A stretch of 64,000 bases of DNA, taken from NCBI RefSeq assembly GCF_905147045.1, contig NC_065895.1, positions 6,081,001 to 6,145,000 on the forward strand. Direction: 5' to 3'. Each line of letters opens with the position of its first letter. Position 1 is the stretch's first letter. The position numbers and the translations under genes were made by a program. A model generated the notes under the pieces. That model was not told where the DNA came from, made no database searches, and saw only the letters and a list, made by a program, of their open reading frames with translations. Below are positions 23,028 to 34,148 of the stretch, one piece after another. This stretch comes from Nymphalis io (Eukaryota; Arthropoda; Insecta; Lepidoptera; Nymphalidae).

Positions 23028-23967
23028 TATATACTGAAAATCAATGCTACACCTGCTGTGTTTTTTGCACTTGACAAATATATTTTTTACATTATATAAA
23101 AAACAAACACCTGGACAGGTGGTGGTGGTGGTGGGTGTACTTGGTGTCTGAGCAATATTTTGTTTACGGATATCCAACTGAAGATACACAATGGAAATGT
23201 ACGGAAAATGAACTCTAAAGAAAACGTGTGTTCGCACAATTAAATATGTTATTTACATCTTTCATAATAAAGTTAGACTAAGCAATATATTAAAATACTT
23301 TTCTTTATTATATTTTCAAAATGATTGATTGATGATTGATTGTAGAATAAATTATTTAAAATTTTAGCACATTCAGATGTTTTTGTAAAGGAGTAACTAA
23401 ATTTTATATTTTACCTTCTCTCTCCTGAAAATAAATGATATTACATATTTAAAAATAAATTTAATATAAAGACAATTATTAAATATTATCTCTCGTGATA
23501 TATTCTTTTATTCTTAATTATTTAATTCAAACATCACATCCTAATAAATTATATTGGATCAGATAGAAAATACCTGGTAATTAACAAACAATTAATGAAA
23601 TACTTTGATCTTTTAATAAAAGGAAAACGATTATACATTTGGCATTTTAATTAGGAAAGATCAAAAGAAATAATCACAAACAATTTAAAGCGATCGCCCA
23701 CCTTCTATTTCGTTTGAGATATTATTACAAAATAAGTCAATAAAACCAAACGCACCTGCGGGTTTAAGAGTATATTTTGTACCCAGAGCTGAATTCTCCA
23801 CAAGAAATAGGGTTCCACGATAGGGAGTTCTAAAACAAAAATCATCCCAATTCCAACAAGTAAACAAATTCTTTAAAAAATGTAGTTTGTTCCGCAATAA
23901 AAAATTGAATGCGACTGAAAAAATTGTTAAATTAATTGGAAAATAACAAAGAACCATTTCATTGTTG

Positions 23968-24118
23968 CATGTTGCATGCGTAAGCGATCCCGTGACGTCC
24001 CTTGAATAGACGGAGTGGGTACGGCTGGTTTTTTAGTGGGGATAGCGCACTCAGCATCAGTGAATCCCGCATATGGGGGAAACGCGTAAATGTGTTTTTC
24101 CAGTGAGACAACAGTTTT
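23968..24118 (+). repeat. Repeat D copy (diverged)
   Basis: It shares, in the same order, GCATGCGTAAGCGATCCCGTG, GACGGAGTGGGTACGGCTGG, TTTTTTAGTGGGGATA, and GGGGGAAACGCGTAA then TTTTTCCAG with the reverse complement of 33968-34148. The GC-rich middle is deleted or diverged. No TSD was found. Confidence 0.65.
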
Positions 24119-24684
24119 TCTAGTCAGAAACAGACATTCTAACTACTACTACTAATAATACTAATTGTAGCCCTGCATTTAATATAGCATCACGTTCATC
24201 ACGTATATTCTGACTGCTTTGTTCTTGTTTTTCTTCAATGTATTCTCATGTAAGGGTGAACGTGATAGTTTAACTCTTAAAGTAAAACACACATCAGTTA
24301 ATGCCTACCGCACTGAGTACGAGTGAAATAATGTATAAAGTACACAACTTATATGCGCAATTAATTATTTAGATTAATAGTATATTTATTTGTGTGAAGG
24401 CAGTGGATCTAGTAGCCTACAGCGGAATATTTTAGAAGGATCTTTTGGCCCATTTTTAAAATTGTTTCGTAATCATAATACATAAGCTTATAATTTTTAC
24501 ATATAATTCGTATCCTTACTTTTAATATAATATAATTTAAGTATTGTACGAAGATGGCATATTGACTCGACCTATATTCGGTCTATATGTAAATCTGCCT
24601 CTGCGAGCAAATCAACAGCTTGTAGTAAGAAAGGTTTTCGTACGGACTTACTTTTAAGATTTTTTATATACCTAATTTTTATTT

Positions 24685-24945
24685 TATAGGCATGCGGTCG
24701 AGCAACTGGACTACCTGATGGTAGGTGGTCACCATCGTCTATAGATAAATAAATAATAACAATTCCTTACATCGCCAATGCGCCACTGACCTTGGGAACT
24801 GAGATGTTATGTCCCTTGTATGTGTTACACTGGCTCACTCACTCTTCAAACCAGAACGCAATATTACTAAGTATTGCTGTTTAGCTGCACAATATCTAAT
24901 GAGTGGATGGTATCCACCCAGACGGGCCTGCCAAACTGGTAGGAA
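24685..24945 (-). mobile_element. SINE B copy (degenerate)
   Basis: Blocks in order on the plus strand: GACTACCTGATGGTAGGTGG, TCACCATCGTCTATAGATAA, CATCGCCAATGCGCCACTGA, CCTTGGGAACTGAGATGTTA, CACTGGCTCACTCACTCTTC, and GAGTGGATGGTATCCACCCA. The tail lies on the low-coordinate side, so the element is on the minus strand. Confidence 0.75.
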
Positions 24946-26296
24946 TTAGGGAAATTACCGAATAATATTATACAGAAAACAAGGGAACTTAATTTGTATT
25001 ATAAATGTAAACTAGTTCGGAAACCTTAATAAGGGTAGATAATAAAACAAAATTACATCACAAATCAATACAAGATATAAATACCTATATTCAAAATTAA
25101 ACTATGTAATGATCAACGAACTACGATTACTTTCACTTTTCTACATAGCATAAAAACAAATAAATTAGCTTAAATCAACACGCATCTTTAGAACAGTGCC
25201 ACATGTAAATCCAAAGTGTACCTCGTCGTCACGACACTCCTGCTAATGTTAAATGCAGTGAAGGTAGCACCGACGCGCCGTGAGTGCAACCACACTCGTT
25301 AAGTTCAGAATGTTGCCAACATAAATAACTTTAAGAAAACAGACAAATGATCCCTTATCTACAGACCAAATCCAATTTAATCAGATATATCTAGAGGCAT
25401 TTTTTTATCCCTTACTCGAAACTGTCACATTCTTATACTTACCCTTTTTATTACATTAAAGATTTTATGGCCGAATACTTAGAAGAACCAATGGTTCCTT
25501 ACAACAACCTATCATCATCTTGATAAAATTGATGAAGTAAAATGATTTATTATTATCAGAGAATACGATAGATTAAGTAAGACTATTTTAAAGGATGTTC
25601 CTTTCTAGTTTCCAAAAATGGAAAAAATGCTATAAAAATAAGAAGTCACAATCAAATAAATAAGGCCACAAATTTTCTTTCCTGATATGTTTGTATGTCA
25701 GCTCAATAAGAAATATGTGTATTGTGGGTGCTTAGTGCCTACGTTTGATACATAAATATCCAATGTTATTATAGTTGAGTATCTTAAATTCAGAACCAAA
25801 TACACTTGCATCCAATAAGTAAGTCTCTCAAGTCGACTCGATCGTGGTACGAGGCACTGACTGATTACTGTTGCTACTTGCCTTACTTGTGGCTTGCTAG
25901 CAGTGAATTTTTTTTAGACTTTTATGAATTACTTTAATACTCCTAACGCCATACCATAATACACAGTATTGTGATATTACACAAAGAAAATGTGCTTACA
26001 CTTATTAATAATCTAGGCTACACTAAATGGAAATGACCTATAAATTAGAACAAGCAAATACTTTTATTACAATGACAATACTCAATTATATAACACAAGT
26101 ATACAACGTGAGCCACTCCCAACAATAGATTCGAGGTGAAATTCATAACGTCTATGTACTTGTTTTCTAACGGCCTTCAAAGCCGATGTTTGGCCTCTTT
26201 GAACACACCATTAGGACGGGTTAAAGTACTCAGACCTATCTGAGTACCACACTAGACTTTCACGTTAAGCTGTAGCGCCCGCTCCTCCATCAGTTA

Positions 26297-26310
26297 GTTA
26301 CCTAGGCAAC
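26297..26310. promoter_or_regulatory. Palindromic RFX-type X-box
   Basis: GTTACCTAGGCAAC fits the RFX X-box pattern of two inverted half-sites (GTTNCC / GGNAAC) with a 2-bp centre. RFX factors control ciliary genes, which in insects are expressed mainly in sensory neurons. No nearby ciliary gene is visible, so function is unproven. Confidence 0.35.
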
Positions 26311-28569
26311 TAGTTAACAGCAACGATTTTGCGCTTTAAGCAACGTGTTAAAATGGCTATGAAATACTCACATTTAATATAAAAGTTATAACTTTAATTT
26401 TAATTTAAAAGAAGTATAATATTTGTCTGTACAATGTTATTTAAAATTTAAAGCTCGCATCAAAACTTTGTAAGATATTAGCATTAGAATGTTATCTTGG
26501 GCTACTTAATTATATAAAAAAAGATCGACACAATATTTTCTTTCGTTAATAGGCGAATTTACATGCTTGAAAGCGCGTAACGAGATTACTCGTTATACGT
26601 TGTCTGTTAACTTCGCCGGCTGTCAAACTACCCTCGTTATCTTCATATTATACGCTGTATTGGTTTTGTTTCTTATGGAAAATATATCGCATCACTTAAT
26701 CAAACAGATTAAATACTATAAATAACACTAAGATCGAACAAAAATTCACGATAAGAATAATAATACAGCTTAGTAAGTAAATCGATAATTTGTTTGTAGA
26801 TTTATTATTAACATATGTTAGTGGTAACATCTGTTTTAAAAAGTACAAAGATATGCTGATTATGATAACAGCGATTTTTAAAGCTGGATGATTAGGTGCT
26901 ACAAAGGCAACCTTCAAAAAAACCTGGTACGCTGGGGTAATCCTCGTTATAAGCCTATTTAGGCTTATTTGGAGTACGATCATGAAAAAACAGTTGTTTG
27001 ATTCTCAGGTGTGCTACTTAAAGCGCGAATGGAAAATGTATTCAAAGCGCGTTTACACAAGTTTGCGGCTTCAATTTGATTAAACACACACTGATCAAAA
27101 TTAAAAACAGCTAACCATGACCGCGTAAAATGATAACATGAATGCTACTCGTAGCAGTCTCGTAGTATGTCGTAGTGTCTCGGTTAAAATGCAATTCTGG
27201 TTCACATAGGTAAAAATTACCCATTGTCACTGGTGGATGCAGTAAGAAAATATATACTATTTAGAAGTTCAATTAAGATTAACAATATATTTATTGCCAG
27301 AAAATCAGCAATCAGCAGCTGAGGAGCATCTTAGTTGTAAGAATGCTTGCAAACATGATTTTTATGATGTTCAAAGAGCTTTAAGCGTAGTTTGAAAAAA
27401 TATATTTTAATCATTCCCTAAAACAATGTATTTCTATTTCTCATTTTATGTATACATTTCTTAGAAAATTACTTCTGGATGTTAGTTTCTATCTATATAT
27501 CACAGCAATAAACCACAGTACGATTTTCCTCTAAGGTTCTACGCGATTTACTGAATATTCTTTTAATTCGTAAGCTTTTATTTAGAGAATTTTGTTCACT
27601 TTGCCGCAACCACGGAACCGCTATTGCTTTACGCCACATTTAACTGCAGAAAATGGTATACCATCCGTAGTCTGCACGAAATCATTTGTCACGTAAGTAA
27701 AGTTTGAGCACCACTTTAGTAATAAAAATAATGTCACTTACGTGTAGAATTATCGCTGTTAAAACAAACATTTGTCTTTTATACGACATTGCAGGTTTTC
27801 AAAGGTTGATGTAAAATATGGTCTTTATTATTATTTTACTTAATCATTATAAAACAGGTTTGAATAGAGAGAAAAATTTAAAAAAATCATTAGCTCTTCA
27901 TTCAATATATCAAATACTTTATAATTTATGGCTCAGTAATAAAATAAGATCGTTTATAGTTAGTCTTGTGCCTGAAATTACATTGGTACCTACTCTCCTT
28001 AGGTACGGCGCTAATTAATTATTTGTTATTGTTAGCGGTAAAATAAATATTTTATTTTTATTATTTATTTTGAACAAATTATACATATCTTAAACAATAA
28101 ATACGATAGTAACTACATAAGTATAATACTGTGTAAGCGTAGCTACTAACGCCCTCCAGTTCGGTAGCACATTTATTTATTATTTGTTCATTATAAACAT
28201 AACACTCAAATATCATTTAATTTAACAAAATATAATATATAAATATATACATCTAAATATATTTACTATAATGAAGGGATGGGGTAGGAAGAAAGAATAG
28301 GTTATGTATTAACTATGAGATGACTTTGAATATAATGGTTGTGTTGTAGGTTATGTATATAACTTTAATAATTTTAATATATGATATTTAGATTATGACA
28401 TATTATTTCATGCAAGCATAGCCTCGAAATTTATGATTATGTCGTAATGTATAGGTCTTACGACTTCATTATCGGTCAATAAGATTAAGCAAAAAGTACA
28501 CACCGCCTTTTATTTCATCTACATACTCCGCCGTTCAACAAACTCCAATATTTACTATTTAACCTTACT

Positions 28570-28755
28570 AACATTCTACTAATATTATAAACGGGAAAGT
28601 TGTGACGATGGGTGGATGGATCTACTCTGTTACTTTTTCGCGGAATAAGTATTGAATGGATCCGTGTAATGTTTGGAATAGAGGTAACTTATACCCTGAC
28701 TTAACACCTACCAACATACCTAACACCTACCCCTCCCCGCACACGTGGGCGTAGC
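28570..28755 (+). repeat. Helitron-like short repeat
   Basis: It opens TACTAATATTATAAACGGGA then AAGTTGTGACGATGGGTGG, and ends CACCTACCCCTCCCCGCACA then CGTGGGCGTAGCAAACTGAA. Opening and ending correspond to the repeats at 12954 and 62640. Confidence 0.5.
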
Positions 28756-30945
28756 AAACTGAAGCTACTATACATAAATAAGTATGCCACCATTCTACGC
28801 GATCATCATTTATGCAGTACCTGTTTTTAATTTTTATTTGTAAATATTTAAAATAAGACTGAAAAACAAATTAAATTAATTTAATTCAAATTGACAATAT
28901 ACTAAAAAAAGTAATATACTAATACATTCATATTTGTTAGAGTTTGTAATTCATTCGGCTTTTGAATTTATCGATAATGTATAATTCCATTAAAAGGAAT
29001 ATTCTACAGCTGGGCTTTGTGCCATAAACAATTTTGAGTGTTCACGGAGAATCCTTCAGAGACAATCATAGCTTTATTTAGCGTAAATATTATTTCGCGT
29101 CTCTCTTCATTTTTATGGTAATTTTTCCATTATGAGAAATGATTTTTGACATCACGTCTAAGGGTTATACACTTCTTTATAAAATTAATATATTTTTACT
29201 TAAATAAAATTTCCAATTAGAACACAAATTAACTTATCAATATTATGTATCTTGATAATTTATTTAAAACAAACGGGTCATTACTTTATTAGCTTTTACA
29301 AATTACAAATAGAGAACGATAGCTATATTCAAAATTCACAGGCAATCACCATGGCAATATCATATTAGACTACAGTATCCACAAAGACAAATGTGTATCC
29401 GCTCTATATATTCATGATTGTATACAACAAGGATGGTTTAATTTCAGAATATATTAACAAATTTGAAAATATCTACGCCACCTGAGATTTTTAAATGTGT
29501 TGTAATCCCTATAATACATAATATTACTCGATATTATATTTGTTAAATTTCTTAGTAAAATTAATATTGCAACTTATCTGTGTTTCTATTACCTACATAA
29601 TAAGCAGTTGGAACGAAAGGCGGACTAAATGCCTAAAAGCCTTCTCAACCTTTAGGTTAAAAAGAAACCGTAAAGGCGGTAATTAGTAAATTATATCATC
29701 AACAATACAAATATATGTCCACAAAAATATACGTACATACACATATAGTATGCTGACGAAATATGTTGAATTGAAAGTAATATTAGAGGTGGCTTTTCTA
29801 ATATTTTTTAATTGGTATTTAAATATCTGATTAAAATATATTTTTATTTTTCCGTAATTTGTTATTCGCACCAGAAGTTCATTAAATAACAATCATAATT
29901 GAATGGTTTTCTATTTAATATACAATTGCTATATCTAAAATAATTACTGAGATAGCTCCCTTTTATTATTGAGACGAAGTAATTTCTACTAACGTCAATA
30001 GGATTTATTAATACGATTAAATACGAAAGGCGGGGGAAAAAGGATTTTCTTTTTGAATAACTGTTTTTTTCATTATAATTTTTGATAATGTAAGGAAAAA
30101 TTAAATTATTTACAAGCTGTAATAGAATACCCAGTGAAAACTTTTAATGAAGAGAAAACGTATTGTCAAATCACGACGAAATCCTACCAGGAGTTATTAT
30201 TAATACAAAATCCAACAAATGAAAGACGTCAAAGGCGACCAAAAAACCCAAATTATCCTGAAATCTTTGTTAATGGCGTAGTTACAGTCGTCCCCGACGA
30301 ATGTAGCAATTGTTATGTAATCTCATCCAGTCGTGGCTTATGTGTCCTTATACGTAGTACAACCTCCATTGTGTAATGTATTTGTATGTATATGTAGGTA
30401 TGTATATATTGATTAGAAGGATTTGGTAATACGCGGAAGTAATAATATGTCAAAATAAAGGATAATAGATAACATAAGTAGATATCATAATTTTCAAAAT
30501 AGTTTAATTTATTTTTAATAATATTATAGTATGGTTTATTGTAATAATTATAATAAATTACTAAAAAAACTATGTAGATAATAGTTATGAGGGCTTATCG
30601 AGTATAAAATTTGCTACTGTATAAGTTATACAATTGAAAAGTCAGTCAACAACTTTAGCAGCGTGATTAAAATAACTAAAAAAAATAAAACGAGGGTAAA
30701 TTTTATTCAAAATAAAACAAATGAAATAATGTAAATATACAAAACTAGACATGGAAAATTATATTTTTTCCAGATTAATAAAGTAAATTTAAATGTATGT
30801 ATATTTATTTATTTTTTTTATATAACTTACCACTTCTTTAATGTTGACCTCAGCATGGTTAAAGTTTTTCTTACAAACTATTACGATATTTTACAGTAAA
30901 GTAGTTTATAGTAACGTTCGCATCACCTATTTATTCGTTGTTTTT

Positions 30946-31114
30946 AGGAAACGCGAGGAAAACGCGCGGTAACGTGCGGCGCAGCCGACGACGAAGACCA
31001 CACTGCTGTCCTTTACTAACCAGACTCTGTGTCGCTCTTCGTATTCTTCACTTTATGTCAACCAGATGCTGAAGAATTCGCTACAAAAAGAACATATTTT
31101 ATTACCAAGCCAAG
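30946..31114. other. GC-rich island, possible untranslated or terminal exon
   Basis: CpG-containing sequence stands out sharply from AT-rich flanks. On the plus strand it is preceded by GTTGTTTTTAG (acceptor-like) and followed by TCAA|GTAAGT (donor-like). The first frame reads 23 codons (ETRGKRAVTCGAADDEDHTA..) to a stop. The minus strand also offers a good acceptor (TTCTTTTTGTAG). No long frame spans it, so if it is an exon it is non-coding or terminal. It could be an upstream 5' UTR exon or promoter of the receptor, or unrelated. Confidence 0.25.
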
Positions 31115-33062
31115 TCAAGTAAGTGTTGTTTTTTTGTAACTGAATATTGCCAGTTCACTCATCAGATTGAGGTGAAATTTAGCATTCTTCTTGGTGCTGG
31201 TGACAATATAACCTTGGATACTAAATATCGTATCTACAAATTCAAAGTTGACGCCCAAATGAAATCATAATGATGTTTACTTATTTCCTATTTTAAATGT
31301 TTTTCACATTAAAAAACTTAATTAAGTCTGAATAAGAAATCACCTTTGCCTTCCATATTAATCCATTTTTCGGAGAAAAATAGAACGGTTCTAAAGAAAT
31401 CAACGAAGCCTTTCATCAAATCCTTTAAACGTTTAGAGACTACGTATTTAGCGTTGTTTAATTAAGGTCGTTAATTTTTGATGATAAAATAATTAATACA
31501 AATTAAGAAAACACGTTTACACTATCAACTTTGAATATTATTTCGACTAAGCGTTATTTGAAATTGAAATTGAAAATTAAAACACTAATTGCAGTTCTGA
31601 AATTGTAATTACAAGTTAATCTTATTATATGTACTCTTCCACTAGGATCATTTTAAATTACTGAACTAAAGTTAAGCTATTTCTTAGTTTTAAACTATTT
31701 AGCGTAACCAATATTAATATATACATATATATCTTTTCACGTACAAAAAGCGGGTAATTGACAAATTAAACACCGCTCAATGCGAGCATCATTCTTTGCT
31801 CTATTTCTTGATGCGCAGCGGGTGCAGTATATCCAATTAATCGGAATAATCAACTCAACTTGACCCCTTAACTATTATTGACTCGCTGAAGCAAAACTAT
31901 TTAATGAAAAATTGTTCAGATTTATTATTTTTTATTTAGTCTAACGAGTATACATTTTTTTACATAAAATATTTAAATGTGACACTTCTTCTAATTTACG
32001 TTCAATATGTAAGTAATAAGTATCTTAGTTTAAAAAAAAAGTAATGTAAAATTATATTATTTACGCCATGAAAAATATTATTTTTATAATATGTTATATT
32101 AAATTAAGTATTCGTTATTTTTGTTATTAAAATAAATGAACAATTAAAATATTTAAGTAACTTCTGACGGTAAAATGTAAATCACATCGTGCCTATGAAA
32201 ACAAGTTTTCACAAAAGTTTGTTTTAAAGTGTGCGTCATAATGGCGCCCGCATGTCAACATGTTACAGCAAATCGTTTGATCGATTTATTACGTTATCGA
32301 CTTTGTATCGAAAACTTTATGTGGGTACATTTATTTTTAATACAAAAAAACGTGTTAAATGATTTGTATTAACTTCCATTATCAATGGATAAATGCAAAT
32401 ATAAATGCGAATTTTGTATGAAGCACGCACCGGGGAAGCGCATAGGCTATTTTTATAACAAATCTCCTCCCTCTAACACGCGGGCAAAGCCGTAAACAAA
32501 CACACTAGTGTTTGCTTACGGCTTAGTTAAAAATCTGTACGCTTTATTCCATAGTACTTAACCTTTTTATTAATAATTATGACAACGTTTCGTTTATAAT
32601 TAGAAAGACTTCTATGACGTTTGGACATCCGGTTTCGAATTAAAATTGAAGATAAAATAAAAACGTGGAGGTGAAATTATCATAGAATGTCGATTATTAT
32701 TGTAGTAAATATATTATTTCCATAATCAGTCACATACCTACAACATGTCGTTTTCTACTATACAATATCAAATATCAATAAATCTTTATCTAGTTTAATA
32801 ACATTCTATGAGACCGTCTTAAACGATTCCGTTTTTAAGCTTACAAATGATTTATTTTTATAATATACAATTAAATTTCAAACAACATTATAATAATTTT
32901 ATCGATATTTTTAAGTAATATTTAATTTATTCTAAGGAAACTCTACAATGATTAACAAAAACATTATTCAAATCTGTATCAATTTATCAATTTGTATTCT
33001 TCATAATGGAAAGAATAACAAGCAGCATTTTGCTTTTCCTTTGTTATTCAACATATAATATA
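31115..33062. other. AT-rich non-coding stretch
   Basis: No exon-like frame. A Helitron-like 3' remnant (about 32460-32495, CTCCTCCCTCTAACACGCGG then GCAAAGCCG) leads straight into the hairpin at 32487-32524. Confidence 0.45.
32487..32524. repeat. Hairpin, 17-bp arms with one mismatch, 4-nt loop
   Basis: AAGCCGTAAACAAACAC (32487-32503) pairs with 32508-32524 around ACTA, with a single A/G mismatch. The left arm begins in the GCAAAGCCG end motif of the Helitron-like repeats. Helitron 3' ends are known to carry a short stem, but this one is longer than usual. Confidence 0.8.
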
Positions 33063-33180
33063 GTGCGTCTCATGGCTCAGTGCATAGATTACGTAATTTC
33101 AACCGAAGATTGCGGGTTCATATCTGAGTACTTAAGTTTTCATATGCTTTATTTTGGCTTATAATAAATCTTGATAATAC
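33063..33180 (+). mobile_element. SINE C 5' fragment (tRNA-like head)
   Basis: GTCTCATGGCTCAGTGCATA, then ATTTCAACCGAAGATTGCGG and GTTCATATCTGAG. The order (A-box-like region, AACCGAxGATTGCGGGTTCA B box, then a TGCTTTATTTTGGCTTATAA block) matches the reverse complement of 42140-42262. The core and tail are missing. Confidence 0.6.
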
Positions 33181-33423
33181 TTGACGATTCATAAGTATTA
33201 TATGTACTTAAGTATTTTAATTCTATTTGAATAAAAAATATTTTGATTTTGTGCTCAGCGTTAATAGAAAACAACCCGTATATGAATGATAGTTTGAACA
33301 ACGTGGACTTATAAATTTTACACCTTCACCCTTATTAACAAATAGATATCCATGTATTTGCCAATTAATAAGATATATGCAGGCTATTATTGACTAGTAG
33401 TCAATAGTATCAATTCAAGGAAT

Positions 33424-33738
33424 ACTGGTGGTAGGGCTTTGTGCACTGGTGGTAGGGCTTTGTGCAAGCTCGTCTGGGTAGGTACCACCCACTCATCAGA
33501 TATTCTACCGCAAAACAGAAATACTTGGTATTGTTGTGTTCCGGTTTGAAGGGTGAGTGAGCCAGTGTAATTACAGGCACAAGGGACATAAAATCTTAGT
33601 TCCCAAGGTTGGTGGCGCATTGGATATGTAAGCGATGGTTGACATTTCTTACAATGCTAATGTCTAAGAGCGTTGGTGACCACTTACCATCAGGTGGCCC
33701 ATATGCTCGTCCGCCTTCCTATTCTATAAAAAAAAAAA
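33424..33738 (+). mobile_element. SINE B copy, well preserved, with A-tail
   Basis: The element reads GCTCGTCTGGGTAGGTACCA, TCAGATATTCTACCGCAAAA, GTTCCGGTTTGAAGGGTGAG, TTGGTGGCGCATTGGATATG, GTGGTCACC (as GGTGACCACTTACCATCAGG) and ends CCGCCTTCCTATTCTATAAA followed by about twelve A. It is the best copy for defining orientation of the family. Its first 21 bases are duplicated in tandem (33424-33444 and 33445-33465). Confidence 0.9.
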
Positions 33739-33967
33739 AAGGAAGTCAACTGGCATACATACCAAGTCGGTGAAGGAGTCACTTGGACTCTACGACGTTT
33801 AATGCAAACTCATATTTCCATAATTCATAATCTAATAATTTAGATTGTTCTACAACTTATAAAAACATACAGGCACATTAAAATAACATTGATCCAAATT
33901 AAAAATAAGATACACCAATGACACGGACTACATGTCTGTGGAGATGTAAAACAAATTAAATATACCT

Positions 33968-34148
33968 TTTTTTAACGCTGGAAAAACGCGTTACGCGTTT
34001 CCCCCACGGGAACAGTGGGGAAGTACGTGGGGCTCGCCAGTGTCCAAGGGGCCCCGAACATCGGAATACCCACTAAAAAACCAGCGGTACCCTTTCCGTC
34101 TTAACGAGGAGCGCCACGGCATCGCTTTCGCATGCTACCGTGACGCTC
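33968..34148 (-). mobile_element. Repeat D: 181-bp retroposon with 16-bp TSD
   Basis: CAAATTAAATATACCT is present at 33952-33967 and 34149-34164, exactly bracketing the element. On the minus strand it begins GGAGCGTCACGGTAGCATGC, contains GGTACCGCTGGTTTTTTAGT and GGGGAAACGCGTAACGCGTT, and ends TTTTCCAGCGTTAAAAAAA, an A-tail. It is far more GC-rich than its surroundings. TSD plus A-tail show target-primed insertion. It is either a SINE or the 3' end of a 5'-truncated LINE; no coding frame is apparent. Confidence 0.8.

Larger units (their letters stand above)
17964..23967. other. Upstream of the receptor start: non-coding, repeat-bearing
   Basis: This is the 5' side of the receptor gene; its 5' UTR, first intron and promoter should lie here or further up, but no TATA or initiator stands out from the A/T background. 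Seen within it: TA microsatellites (20061-20122, 22804-22842), a perfect hairpin (21734-21770) and Helitron-like debris at about 21825-22120 and 22843-23027. Frames of 60-80 codons occur but are AT-rich and match nothing I know. Confidence 0.45.
24946..30945. other. Non-coding stretch
   Basis: No convincing host exon. Features seen are a palindromic X-box at 26297-26310 within a somewhat GC-richer interval (26110-26340), and a Helitron-like repeat at 28570-28755. Two frames (minus 26696-26983, hydrophobic; plus 30134-30376, basic/polar) are open for 80-95 codons, but neither resembles a known family and the second opens at GTG. Confidence 0.4.

Noticed and set aside
26696..26983. 95-codon hydrophobic minus-strand frame, possible membrane protein
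   Set aside because: The composition follows the local AT-richness, no family motif is seen, and there are no flanking exon signals.
30134..30376. 80-codon plus-strand frame (TNERRQRRPKNPNYPEIFVN..)
   Set aside because: It opens at GTG rather than ATG, has no recognisable homologue and no clear splice borders. Left as unexplained sequence.
33387..33620. 77-codon minus-strand frame with repeated HKALPPV
   Set aside because: It is the reverse of the SINE B copy and its 21-bp tandem duplication, not a protein repeat.
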